Assembly (NCBI GenBank): GCA_910589045.1
Contig: CAJUSH010000042.1
Coordinates: 1 to 26,901, forward strand
Source of the DNA: an uncultured Eubacterium sp.
GTDB lineage: Bacteria > Bacillota_A > Clostridia > Lachnospirales > Lachnospiraceae
Length of the DNA stretch: 26,901 nt
Direction: 5' to 3'
Shown: positions 1 to 6,279 of the stretch, piece after piece
How the letters are laid out: the number at the start of each line of letters is the position of its first letter
How positions within the stretch are numbered: the stretch's first letter is position 1
Notes under the pieces: generated by a model
The model's input: only the letters and a program-made list of their open reading frames with translations
What the model was told of the DNA's origin: nothing
Databases searched by the model: none
Translations under genes and position numbers: made by a program

Positions 1-132
1 CGGCAGAATCTGCTGGAGCGTCAGAGGGAAGGTATTGCAATCGCGAAGAAAGCCGTGAAATATAGCATCAAGCCTGCAATGATGCTTTACACTTTTTTCA
101 TATTCTGGTATGATTGCTTTGTAGCCATATAA
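1..132 (+). pseudogene. C-terminal remnant of a serine recombinase (resolvase/invertase family)
   Basis: The frame is open from the left edge and stops with TAA at 130-132, encoding about 43 residues. It begins RQNLLERQREGIAIAKKAV, which matches the end of the catalytic domain and the linker of Tn3-type resolvases and DNA invertases, where LxxERQREGIAxAK is typical. In intact family members this is followed by a KGR-type linker and a helix-turn-helix DNA-binding domain. Here the reading frame instead becomes a hydrophobic tail (MMLYTFFIFWYD) and ends, so the DNA-binding part is missing. The tail DNA also contains a good promoter for the next gene. I infer a decayed or recombined recombinase gene. 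The N-terminal part lies outside the window, so an odd but intact short variant cannot be excluded. Confidence 0.6.
86..114 (+). promoter_or_regulatory. Sigma-A-type promoter for the 54-codon gene
   Basis: TTTACA at 86-91 is separated by 17 bases from TATGAT at 109-114. Transcription would start near 121, about 47 bases before the ATG at 168. It lies inside the tail of the recombinase remnant. Confidence 0.5.
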
Positions 133-167
133 TATGCTATAGAAGATGATGTAAAGGCGGTGAGTGT

Positions 168-332
168 ATGGCGCTTGAGGAGCAGAGACAGGCAGCTATT
201 ATAACGTATGTTAATTTAATGCGTATCAAAGCATGCGAAACGGGTGAAAACAAGGAGCTTGACTACCAGATCAAGGTTGCAAAAGTCATGCTGTCTAATT
301 TTGGAATTGATTTTTCAGAGCTTGAATATTAA
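168..332 (+). CDS. Small hypothetical protein (54 aa)
   Basis: The ATG at 168 follows an AAAGGCGGTGAG ribosome site and the frame closes with TAA at 330-332. The product starts MALEEQRQAAIITYVNLMRI and ends FGIDFSELEY. It is soluble, charged and predicted mostly helical, with no membrane segment or cysteine motif. I do not recognise a family. A promoter lies just upstream and a strong terminator starts 11 bases after the stop, so it looks like a complete one-gene transcription unit. Its position beside a recombinase stub suggests cargo from a former mobile element, but that is inference. Confidence 0.6.
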   Translation: MALEEQRQAAIITYVNLMRIKACETGENKELDYQIKVAKVMLSNFGIDFSELEY

Positions 333-342
333 AGTAAGAGGC

Positions 343-386
343 AAGGTGTAAAGTGAGATTTATTGTTGAGGCTTTACACCTTTTTC
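343..386 (+). terminator. Rho-independent terminator of the small gene
   Basis: An 11-bp perfect stem, AAGGTGTAAAG (343-353) with CTTTACACCTT (372-382), is followed by further T residues. The loop is 18 bases. Confidence 0.8.
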
Positions 387-423
387 CATATGCAAGCTTA
401 CTCGTCTGGCATTTTTGGGATAT

Positions 424-1836
424 TCAATCATCACACTCCCTCCATATCACATAGCTCAAATACAAAAACCCCCCAATCATCCCGGCGGAGAGTACCCGGG
501 GAAGTATGAGATAGTCATAATACTGCTCATAGCCATAGCAGGTCAGGGGCAGCATGATGACCGGGATATATAATACGGAAAAAATACATACACAGCGTCG
601 GATCCGTTTTGTGGGATGCATCGCGCAGGCGAGGAAGAGCAGTGCGATAGCCGGAAACAGATAGCGGCACATCATATTAACAGAAAAGCAGAAAACGCCG
701 GTGATCAGCCATGCGCCCAGAAGCGGGGCTGACGCGGGCGTTATTTTTGCGCTTGGAGCATCGCAGCTTTCAGGCGTTTTGTTTTTTCCCCGGAAGCCGT
801 CATACGCCCTTTGACGGCGGCACATCCTGATAAAGAGCGCAAAACTGCCGCAGGTGAGCAGCACGATGTGGATCGTCCCCCACGTTCCGGCATTCAGGAA
901 CAGGTAGGGGCTGTCGGTGGGTTTCAGGTTGCAGCCGAGGAGCGTCCAGAGGTTGTAGGCGTTAGCGGAGCATCTGGCGTAGCCTGTGACGGAGGCCTGT
1001 ACTGTGCCGAACATGAGCTCCGGCGCGAAGCGCTTGCCTTTCAGGTCGCAAATAAATGGAAGGTAGGACGCAAAGGCCATTGCAACGGACAGGCAGCCGA
1101 AGCAGAGATAGTGCCGCAATTTCTTCCAGCTGAAATCCGTAAAGAATACCTCGTGCAGCAGGCCGCAGAGCAGAACCGGAAACACGAAAACGGTCTGATA
1201 TTTAAATAGGAAGCTGATCACAAAGAAAAAGCAGCCGATATCGGAGCGGCGCCTTGATACGCACCAGACGGTGAGCACCACGAACAGCGTATAAATGCCG
1301 TCCACCTGCCCCACATAGGCGGAGTCAAAGATCGCTGCCGGGCTGAGGATATAAAGACAGCAGAGAGCAAAGCCCAGCCGGTAGTCCCGGCGTGCGCCGA
1401 TGCGGTACAGAAAGAGGGCTGTAAGGTAGTCGCAGACCGTCGCGGGCAGCTTCAGGAAAAAAAGCGGAAGCTGCAGCGTGTCCGTCAGGGGGATGCCAAA
1501 AAGCCGCAGAAGCTGCCCGAGTAAGCAGTAGGTGTAGTTGAAAAGCGGCGGATAGACAATTTTTGCGTGGTCATAATAGCCGAAAAAGCCGTTGTCGAGC
1601 AGGCTGCGCATGGCAGAAACATAATATTTGAGGTCGCCGTTTGTCTGGGTGAGCAGAAAGTAGGCGCGCAGCGCAAATGACAGAACAAAGAAAATGGTCA
1701 TATTTAATGCGATTTTTTCTTTCGGTACACGGCTCTCGGAGGGGCCGGGGGCGATGCCTGAAAATTCTTTGTCCCGCAGGGCATACAGACAAAAGGCAGC
1801 GTAAAAAGCTTGAATTACAAAGGAAATAAAGGGCAT
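424..1836 (-). CDS. GT-C-fold membrane glycosyltransferase (mannosyltransferase-like)
   Basis: A polytopic membrane protein of 470 residues with roughly ten hydrophobic segments. GT-C features are present: an acidic residue in the first extracytoplasmic loop (TNGDLKYY, D68), YPPLFNY at about 95-101, a GQVDG motif at 176-180 that corresponds to the WGQxD motif of the family, and a FKYQTVFVFPVLL helix resembling the FKPQ helix of DUF2029/PIG-M-like enzymes. GT-C enzymes use polyprenyl-phosphate sugars outside the membrane, so a role in glycosylating a surface glycan or protein is likely; donor and acceptor cannot be read. The start is chosen because GAGAGGAAGG lies upstream of the ATG and a promoter lies further up. 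The gene is divergent from a secreted protein gene. No polysaccharide cluster is visible, so it appears to be a stand-alone gene. Confidence 0.8.
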   Translation of the reverse strand: MPFISFVIQAFYAAFCLYALRDKEFSGIAPGPSESRVPKEKIALNMTIFFVLSFALRAYFLLTQTNGDLKYYVSAMRSLLDNGFFGYYDHAKIVYPPLFNYTYCLLGQLLRLFGIPLTDTLQLPLFFLKLPATVCDYLTALFLYRIGARRDYRLGFALCCLYILSPAAIFDSAYVGQVDGIYTLFVVLTVWCVSRRRSDIGCFFFVISFLFKYQTVFVFPVLLCGLLHEVFFTDFSWKKLRHYLCFGCLSVAMAFASYLPFICDLKGKRFAPELMFGTVQASVTGYARCSANAYNLWTLLGCNLKPTDSPYLFLNAGTWGTIHIVLLTCGSFALFIRMCRRQRAYDGFRGKNKTPESCDAPSAKITPASAPLLGAWLITGVFCFSVNMMCRYLFPAIALLFLACAMHPTKRIRRCVCIFSVLYIPVIMLPLTCYGYEQYYDYLILPRVLSAGMIGGFLYLSYVIWRECDD

Positions 1837-1880
1837 ATTGTGAACCTTCCTCTCAAAAAATGTCGCCTGAACTAATCTCT

Positions 1881-1909
1881 ATTTTACAAAATCCGCACCT
1901 GATAGTCAA
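1881..1909 (-). promoter_or_regulatory. Promoter of the GT-C glycosyltransferase
   Basis: On the minus strand TTGACT (1909-1904) is separated by 17 bases from TAAAAT (1886-1881). It lies about 45 bases upstream of the ATG. Confidence 0.6.
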
Positions 1910-1938
1910 ATATAATGCGATATTTAGTCGTAAAATAA

Positions 1939-1967
1939 TTGACAATTGAGCCCTGTAGTTATAAAAT
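1939..1967 (+). promoter_or_regulatory. Promoter of the secreted repeat protein
   Basis: TTGACA (1939-1944), a 17-base spacer and TAAAAT (1962-1967). Transcription would begin near 1974. This argues against translation starting at the in-frame ATG at 1939, which overlaps the -35 box. Confidence 0.6.
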
Positions 1968-1998
1968 AAAAGAGAAAATCATGAAAGGAGGATTTAAC

Positions 1999-2850
1999 GT
2001 GAAGTTATATTCTAAACAAGTTGCCTCGCTTCTGCTTGCCGGGACTCTGCTTCTCGGAACCGGTGTTGTAGCCGTAGCGGCGAACGGCGGCACAGTAACT
2101 GACAACCGGGCGGCGTCAAGTACTCCCGGCGGTTCTTCGGGAGGCAGCAGCGGCGGCAGCAGCGGCACAACGGCACCCACCACACCGACGGATCCTGCGA
2201 CTCCGACCGATCCCGGCACAACGACACCCACCACACCGAATAAGGTTGAGAACAAGGTGATAACGGATGCGAAGGAAAATGCGGACGGTACGTTTGCGGA
2301 TGCGGACGGCAATCTGATCACCAATGCCATTGTTGCGACAGACGATGCGAAGTACATCGTAGGTGAGGATGGCAAAAAGGTAACGAACGATATCGTTACG
2401 ACAACCGACGGTACGTCCTACATTGCTCAGAAGGATGGCTCGATTGCCACAAACAAGACCGTTACGCTTGACGGCGCAAAGTATTTTGCAAAGGAGAGCG
2501 GTGCGGTTGCAAAGAGTGAGTTCTGCACAACAGGCAAGGGCAATATGGTATATGCAGGTGCGGACGGCAAGCTCAAGGTCAACACGACCTTCAGCGTAGA
2601 CGGCAAGAAGTATGTTGCGACAAAGAGCGGTGCGATCGCGAAGAGCACCTTCTCCAAGACAGCAGCGGGGAATAAGGTTTATTCCAACAAGAACGGTGTT
2701 GTTATTAAGAACAAGGTATTCAGCGTAGACGGCAAGAAGTATGTTGCGACTAAGAGCGGTAAGATTGTGACAAATAAGTGGGTAAAGATGGGCAATAAGA
2801 TGTATTATTGCGATAAATCCGGAAAGGTCACAAAGACAAAGAACGCATAG
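1999..2850 (+). CDS. Secreted protein with cell-wall-binding-like repeats
   Basis: The start is the GTG at 1999, because AAAGGAGG at 1984-1991 is correctly spaced and the product then begins with a signal peptide (MKLYSKQVASLLLAG, cleavage probably after AVAA). An upstream in-frame ATG at 1939 sits in the promoter. The 283-residue product has a Gly/Ser-rich then Thr/Pro-rich linker (about residues 35-80). It then has repeats of the type VDGKKYVATKSGxI, each with a Gly-Lys-x-Tyr core, related in style to choline- or glucan-binding repeats. The C-terminal unit, WVKMGNKMYYCDKSGKV, is closest to the classic wall-binding repeat. No catalytic domain, sortase signal or membrane anchor is visible. 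A non-covalent surface attachment or adhesion role is inferred. Two repeat units are almost identical at DNA level. Confidence 0.75.
   Translation: MKLYSKQVASLLLAGTLLLGTGVVAVAANGGTVTDNRAASSTPGGSSGGSSGGSSGTTAPTTPTDPATPTDPGTTTPTTPNKVENKVITDAKENADGTFADADGNLITNAIVATDDAKYIVGEDGKKVTNDIVTTTDGTSYIAQKDGSIATNKTVTLDGAKYFAKESGAVAKSEFCTTGKGNMVYAGADGKLKVNTTFSVDGKKYVATKSGAIAKSTFSKTAAGNKVYSNKNGVVIKNKVFSVDGKKYVATKSGKIVTNKWVKMGNKMYYCDKSGKVTKTKNA
2590..2760 (+). repeat. Near-identical 42-bp intragenic repeat pair
   Basis: Positions 2590-2631 and 2719-2760 are identical except for one silent base (aca/act). Both encode FSVDGKKYVATKSG. The offset is 129 bp, exactly 43 codons, so recombination between the copies would remove or add one unit in frame. 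Confidence 0.85.
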
Positions 2851-2919
2851 AGGAACGACACGCCGGCATATGCCGGATAGCAGAAAACGATCCCTGAAAT
2901 TTTGTCATACGCAGCATGA

Positions 2920-2967
2920 AAATCCCCCCGAAACAGACAGGCAGCTGTTTGCTTCGGGGGGATTTCA
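2920..2967. terminator. Bidirectional terminator between the repeat protein and pyrI
   Basis: A perfect 13-bp stem, AAATCCCCCCGAA (2920-2932) with TTCGGGGGGATTT (2953-2965). T-rich sequence follows on the plus strand and TTTT follows on the minus strand. It separates two convergent genes. Confidence 0.8.
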
Positions 2968-2994
2968 TTTCTGCCGGCAGCACGGCCCTCTGAC

Positions 2995-3420
2995 TTACGC
3001 TTTGAATTTTGCCTCACAGTATTTGCAGCGGTACACCTCATGCTCCGGATCGGTGAGCACGAAGGTCTGCTCCAGCTCCTGCTCAATGGAGGTAATGCAG
3101 CGCGGATTTTTGCAGAAGATCACGTTATGTACCTCCTTCGGAAGACGGAGCTTCTTTTTTTCTACGATCTTGTCGTCCTTAATAACATTGACGGTAATGC
3201 GGTGGTCGATGAAGCCGAGAATGTCCAGGTCGAGGGCATCGATGGGGCATTCCACCTTGATGATGTCCTTTTTCCCCATCTTGCTGCTGCGGGCGTTCTT
3301 GATGATCGCCACGGGGCAGTCGAGCTGGTCGAGCTTTAAATCGTGGTAGATGCGCAGGCTCATTCCGGCCTGAATGTGGTCGAGCACAAAGCCCTCGTTG
3401 ATTCCGCTTATATTTAACAT
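2995..3420 (-). CDS. pyrI: Aspartate carbamoyltransferase regulatory subunit
   Basis: A 141-residue protein that binds nucleotide effectors and assembles with the PyrB catalytic trimers to make allosteric aspartate transcarbamoylase. The N-terminal half (IDALDLDILGFIDHRITVNV) is the nucleotide-binding domain. The C-terminal zinc domain keeps all four cysteines: C103, C108, C132 and C135 (CKNPRC and CKYC). The start at 3420 is preceded by AGGAGG, and the ATG lies one base after the pyrB stop (TGA-a-ATG), so translation is probably coupled. The frame stays open further upstream inside pyrB, but nothing there resembles PyrI. It is slightly shorter than the E. coli protein (153 aa). Feedback control by CTP/ATP is expected from the family but not shown here. 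Confidence 0.95.
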   Translation of the reverse strand: MLNISGINEGFVLDHIQAGMSLRIYHDLKLDQLDCPVAIIKNARSSKMGKKDIIKVECPIDALDLDILGFIDHRITVNVIKDDKIVEKKKLRLPKEVHNVIFCKNPRCITSIEQELEQTFVLTDPEHEVYRCKYCEAKFKA

Positions 3421-3421
3421 T

Positions 3422-4372
3422 TCACATACCTCCTGATAAAGGACCGCTGCAGGCGGGCGGTTCAATCCCGAGCAGCGTGAGAATGAGTGCCATGCGTACG
3501 TAGACACCGTACTGCGCCTGTTTGAAATAGACGGCCCGCGGGTCGTCGTCCACCTCGACGGAAATTTCGTTGACCCGGGGAAGAGGATGGAGCACAAGCA
3601 TGTCCTCCTTGGCGAGATTCATCTTTTCCTTATCTAAAATATAGAAATCCTTCATGCGCACGTAGTCCTCCTCGTTGAAGAAGCGCTCGCGCTGCACGCG
3701 GGTCATGTACAAAATATCAAGCGATCCGATGGCATCCTCGAGCTTTTCCATTTCGCGGTACGGGACATGGTTTGCATCGAGCACGTCCGTGCGGATGTAG
3801 CTGGGGACGCGAAGCTCCTCGGGGGAGACGAGCACAAACTCGATATCCGGATAGCGGATCAGGGCGTTGATGAGCGAGTGCACGGTGCGCCCGAATTTCA
3901 GATCGCCGCACAGGCCGATCCGCAGATGGTCGAAATGTCCTTTTAAGCTGTAGATTGTGAGCAGATCGGTGAGGGTCTGGGTGGGATGCTGGTGACCGCC
4001 GTCACCGGCATTGATAACGGGAATGCCCGATTTCTGGGAGGCAACTAAGGCTGCGCCCTCCTTGGGATGACGGATTGCACAGATATCTGCGTAACAGGAA
4101 ATTACGCGAATCGTGTCGGAAACGCTCTCGCCCTTTGCGGCGGAGCTGCTGTCTGAACTGTGGAAGCCGAGAACACTGCCGCCCAGATTTAACATGGCAG
4201 CCTCAAAGCTCAGCCGTGTGCGGGTGCTCGGCTCGTAAAAGCAGGTCGCAAGCTTTTTTCCGTCACATGCATGTGCATATTTTTCGGGATGCTTCTCAAT
4301 GTCGCCGGCGAGGGACAAAAGCGCGTATGTCTCCGCGACCGACAAGTCCAGCGGACTCATAAGGTGACGCAT
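3422..4372 (-). CDS. pyrB: Aspartate carbamoyltransferase catalytic subunit
   Basis: It catalyses carbamoyl phosphate plus L-aspartate to N-carbamoyl-L-aspartate, the first committed step of pyrimidine synthesis, in the cytoplasm. The 316-residue product has the carbamoyl-phosphate site STRTR (49-53), HPTQT (129-133) and the aspartate-domain motif HPLPR (262-266). The ATG at 4372 is chosen because AAGGAGG lies about 8 bases upstream; an ATG nine codons earlier has no ribosome site. It forms a two-gene operon with pyrI. A sigma-A-type promoter lies immediately upstream. No other pyr genes, PyrR-binding leader or attenuator is visible: the leader is only about 30 bases. Confidence 0.97.
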   Translation of the reverse strand: MRHLMSPLDLSVAETYALLSLAGDIEKHPEKYAHACDGKKLATCFYEPSTRTRLSFEAAMLNLGGSVLGFHSSDSSSAAKGESVSDTIRVISCYADICAIRHPKEGAALVASQKSGIPVINAGDGGHQHPTQTLTDLLTIYSLKGHFDHLRIGLCGDLKFGRTVHSLINALIRYPDIEFVLVSPEELRVPSYIRTDVLDANHVPYREMEKLEDAIGSLDILYMTRVQRERFFNEEDYVRMKDFYILDKEKMNLAKEDMLVLHPLPRVNEISVEVDDDPRAVYFKQAQYGVYVRMALILTLLGIEPPACSGPLSGGM

Positions 4373-4410
4373 GTATTTTCCTCCTTGAAAGCAAAACATA
4401 ATTTTACTAA

Positions 4411-4439
4411 ATCATATAACAACGGGGAGGAAAATTCAA
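4411..4439 (-). promoter_or_regulatory. Promoter of pyrBI
   Basis: On the minus strand TTGAAT (4439-4434) and TATGAT (4416-4411) have an exact 17-base spacer. The predicted start of transcription is about 30 bases upstream of pyrB. Confidence 0.6.
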
Positions 4440-4443
4440 GAAT

Positions 4444-4866
4444 TTATTTGCATCCCAGCACGCGCTCGAAGAGCAGCCCCGCACCCATCCAAAGCGGTGC
4501 GTAATCAAGCCGGATGAGGCCCTGCACGTTGAGCCTTGCGCGGCTGTAGTCCCAGGGGCAGCAGCCGTGCTTTTTGAGGACGCTCCCGCTGATAAATTCA
4601 CCGGTCAGGATGAACAGGGAGTAGATTCCGCCGCGGGCGAAAAGCGGAAGCCGCCCCGTGTAGCGGTAGAGCGGCTTGATGAGCGCGGCGCAGCCGTAGA
4701 TCGGAAACATCCAAACGGAGGTTTGGCCAAGGAGCTTTTTATCCCGCCTGCAAAGGCTGCCGAAGGAGGTAAAGAGGATTTCCAGGCACCAGCCGGTGAG
4801 TCCGCAGATACAAAAATTTTTTGAGAGAGAAAATTTTAGTTTTTGCATACATAAATCATGTACCAT
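4444..4866 (-). CDS. Small CmpB-type membrane protein (putative ABC-transporter type IV family)
   Basis: A 140-residue membrane protein. It keeps landmarks of the CmpB/type IV family: GWCLEILF at 25-32, the FPIYGCAAL segment at 54-62 (PIYG is highly typical), a GEFISGSVLKK helix at 89-99, the WDYS motif at 105-108 followed by LNVQGLIRLDYAPLW (112-126). Three to four transmembrane helices are predicted. The family is often called a putative ABC transporter, but no ATPase is near and its biochemical role is unknown. Neither the ATG at 4866 nor the one at 4848 has a clear ribosome site, so the start is uncertain. It lies upstream of pyrB on the same strand, but pyrB has its own promoter. Confidence 0.7.
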   Translation of the reverse strand: MVHDLCMQKLKFSLSKNFCICGLTGWCLEILFTSFGSLCRRDKKLLGQTSVWMFPIYGCAALIKPLYRYTGRLPLFARGGIYSLFILTGEFISGSVLKKHGCCPWDYSRARLNVQGLIRLDYAPLWMGAGLLFERVLGCK

Positions 4867-4901
4867 TTGTGAATCTTTTATACATTTTTTCGGAAATCTA
4901 C

Positions 4902-4930
4902 TTGCGTCATGCAGTAAAAAGCAATAAGAT
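4902..4930 (+). promoter_or_regulatory. Candidate promoter of the PilZ-murE-priA cluster
   Basis: TTGCGT (4902-4907), a 17-base spacer and TAAGAT (4925-4930), about 80 bases before the PilZ gene. The hexamers are imperfect. No flagellar sigma-28-type promoter was found here. Confidence 0.35.
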
Positions 4931-5010
4931 AGGAAAGAGTAGGCGTTAAGTCAACATATAAAGCGCGTGCGGATCAAATCGCTGTAAAAAACAAAGTGGG
5001 GAGAGAGCCT

Positions 5011-6270
5011 ATGCGTACTGCAAAAAAATTTCGGGGCTGCAGGATCATGCTGTACCCGACAGATAGTGAACAGCTGTTAGTCGACACGACGGTTACGGAT
5101 TACAATCCGCAGACAAATGTCGTATTTATACCGGAGCTGGATGTCGACAAGCTGCCGTCTGCGAGCGTGCGGGTGCGTATCCTTGCGAATCCGGATCTGT
5201 ACGAGTACAATGCTACCGTCCGCGTCGGAATGAGCCATATACGTGACGTGGAGGTGGCGCTTTACCGCGAGCGCAAGGTGGAGGACCGCAGGTATCACCG
5301 GCACAAAGTGGATGCGGTCGGGGTCATTGAGAGTGTGATCATCGGAAAGCAGGAGCTGAAGCTGCATCGCCCCATGCATGTGGATATCGAGGATATCAGC
5401 GCCAGCGGCATCCTTTTTGAGGCGGGCAGCTATGATTTTAAGGTCGGTGTCAGGGTGCGCCTGTCCATCGATTTAAAGGGTAAACGCATGGCAAGCATTT
5501 ACGAGATTGTGCGCACCCAGAAGCAGGTGGGCGCGACAGTTCAGTATGGCTGCCGCAATCTGCTTACGTGCGCCGATGATGAGAAAAATATCGTGCTAAA
5601 GCTCCCGTTTCCCGAGATTGGGGAAGGCAGCGGGGATACCTCGGCCTATGAGGAGCAGCAGGCAAAGCTGGAGGAGGAGGTCGGTTACCCGGCGCTCATG
5701 GACGCGGCGGACGCGCAGGAGGTAGTGCGCAAGATCATGTCGCAGATCAGGGAGATGGATGCGGCGATTGTGCTGAATCTCGTGCACCGCAAGCGCGCCG
5801 CCGGAGAGAAGGATGCGCGCCATGCCGTAAACCGCGCCTTTTTAAACGGGCTGATGGGTGTCTGGCTCGGCGTGACGGATGATTATCTGCGGGGGCTGGT
5901 GCGCATGGGCTACACGGGGGAGGCCTCACAGGGGGATGAGCAGGCACGGCTCATTACCTCCATCTCCGAGGGGTACGATACCCGGGCGGCGTTTCCGGTG
6001 GCGGAAAAATCAGCCGTTCCGCTGCTGTTTCTGGAGCAAATCCACTATGAGGGCTTAAGTGCGGCGGACGGCAGCCGCATGATGCTGCGCCGGGTGCTGG
6101 CGGATCATATTTTGCAGACCCTGCTGGGCCGGAGGGTGATGCTCAAGGACGGCTCTGTCGCGACGGTGCTCTTTTCGCTCCACAACGATATCGGACGCCC
6201 GATCATCCGGATCGGACAGGTGGCAAAGCAGCTGGAGCAGCCGTGGGACATTGTTGGGATTCTGATTTAG
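5011..6270 (+). CDS. PilZ domain protein fused to a degenerate HD-GYP-like domain
   Basis: The 419-residue product has an N-terminal beta-rich YcgR-like part (1-88) and then a PilZ domain. That domain has the c-di-GMP-binding signature RRYHR (R93, R94, R97) and DISASG (D128, S130, G133). The C-terminal half resembles the HD-GYP fold. HAVNRAFLNGLMGVWLGV (271-288) aligns with the HSxNVALLxxxxGxxLGL helix and is followed by ARLITSISEGYD (312-323), like ARIIAVADxYD. The tail GRRVMLKDGSVATVLF with RPIIRI (373-401) is like the beta extension of Bacillales HD-GYP proteins. The HDIGK and GYP catalytic motifs are absent. It is probably a c-di-GMP effector rather than a phosphodiesterase. The ATG at 5011 follows GGGGAGAG; a GTG at 4996 is an alternative. 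It directly precedes murE by 9 bases. Confidence 0.75.
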   Translation: MRTAKKFRGCRIMLYPTDSEQLLVDTTVTDYNPQTNVVFIPELDVDKLPSASVRVRILANPDLYEYNATVRVGMSHIRDVEVALYRERKVEDRRYHRHKVDAVGVIESVIIGKQELKLHRPMHVDIEDISASGILFEAGSYDFKVGVRVRLSIDLKGKRMASIYEIVRTQKQVGATVQYGCRNLLTCADDEKNIVLKLPFPEIGEGSGDTSAYEEQQAKLEEEVGYPALMDAADAQEVVRKIMSQIREMDAAIVLNLVHRKRAAGEKDARHAVNRAFLNGLMGVWLGVTDDYLRGLVRMGYTGEASQGDEQARLITSISEGYDTRAAFPVAEKSAVPLLFLEQIHYEGLSAADGSRMMLRRVLADHILQTLLGRRVMLKDGSVATVLFSLHNDIGRPIIRIGQVAKQLEQPWDIVGILI

Positions 6271-6279
6271 GAGGAGCTT

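Noticed and set aside
1939..1998. ATG at 1939 as the start of the secreted repeat protein
   Set aside because: It lies in the -35 box and has no ribosome site; the GTG at 1999 follows AAAGGAGG and yields a proper signal peptide.
2863..2876. 14-bp palindrome CCGGCATATGCCGG after the repeat protein
   Set aside because: Short, no T-run, and close to a much stronger terminator; no independent evidence of function.
4373..4443. PyrR-binding leader or attenuator before pyrB
   Set aside because: The predicted transcript leader is only about 30 bases and holds no hairpin followed by a T-run.
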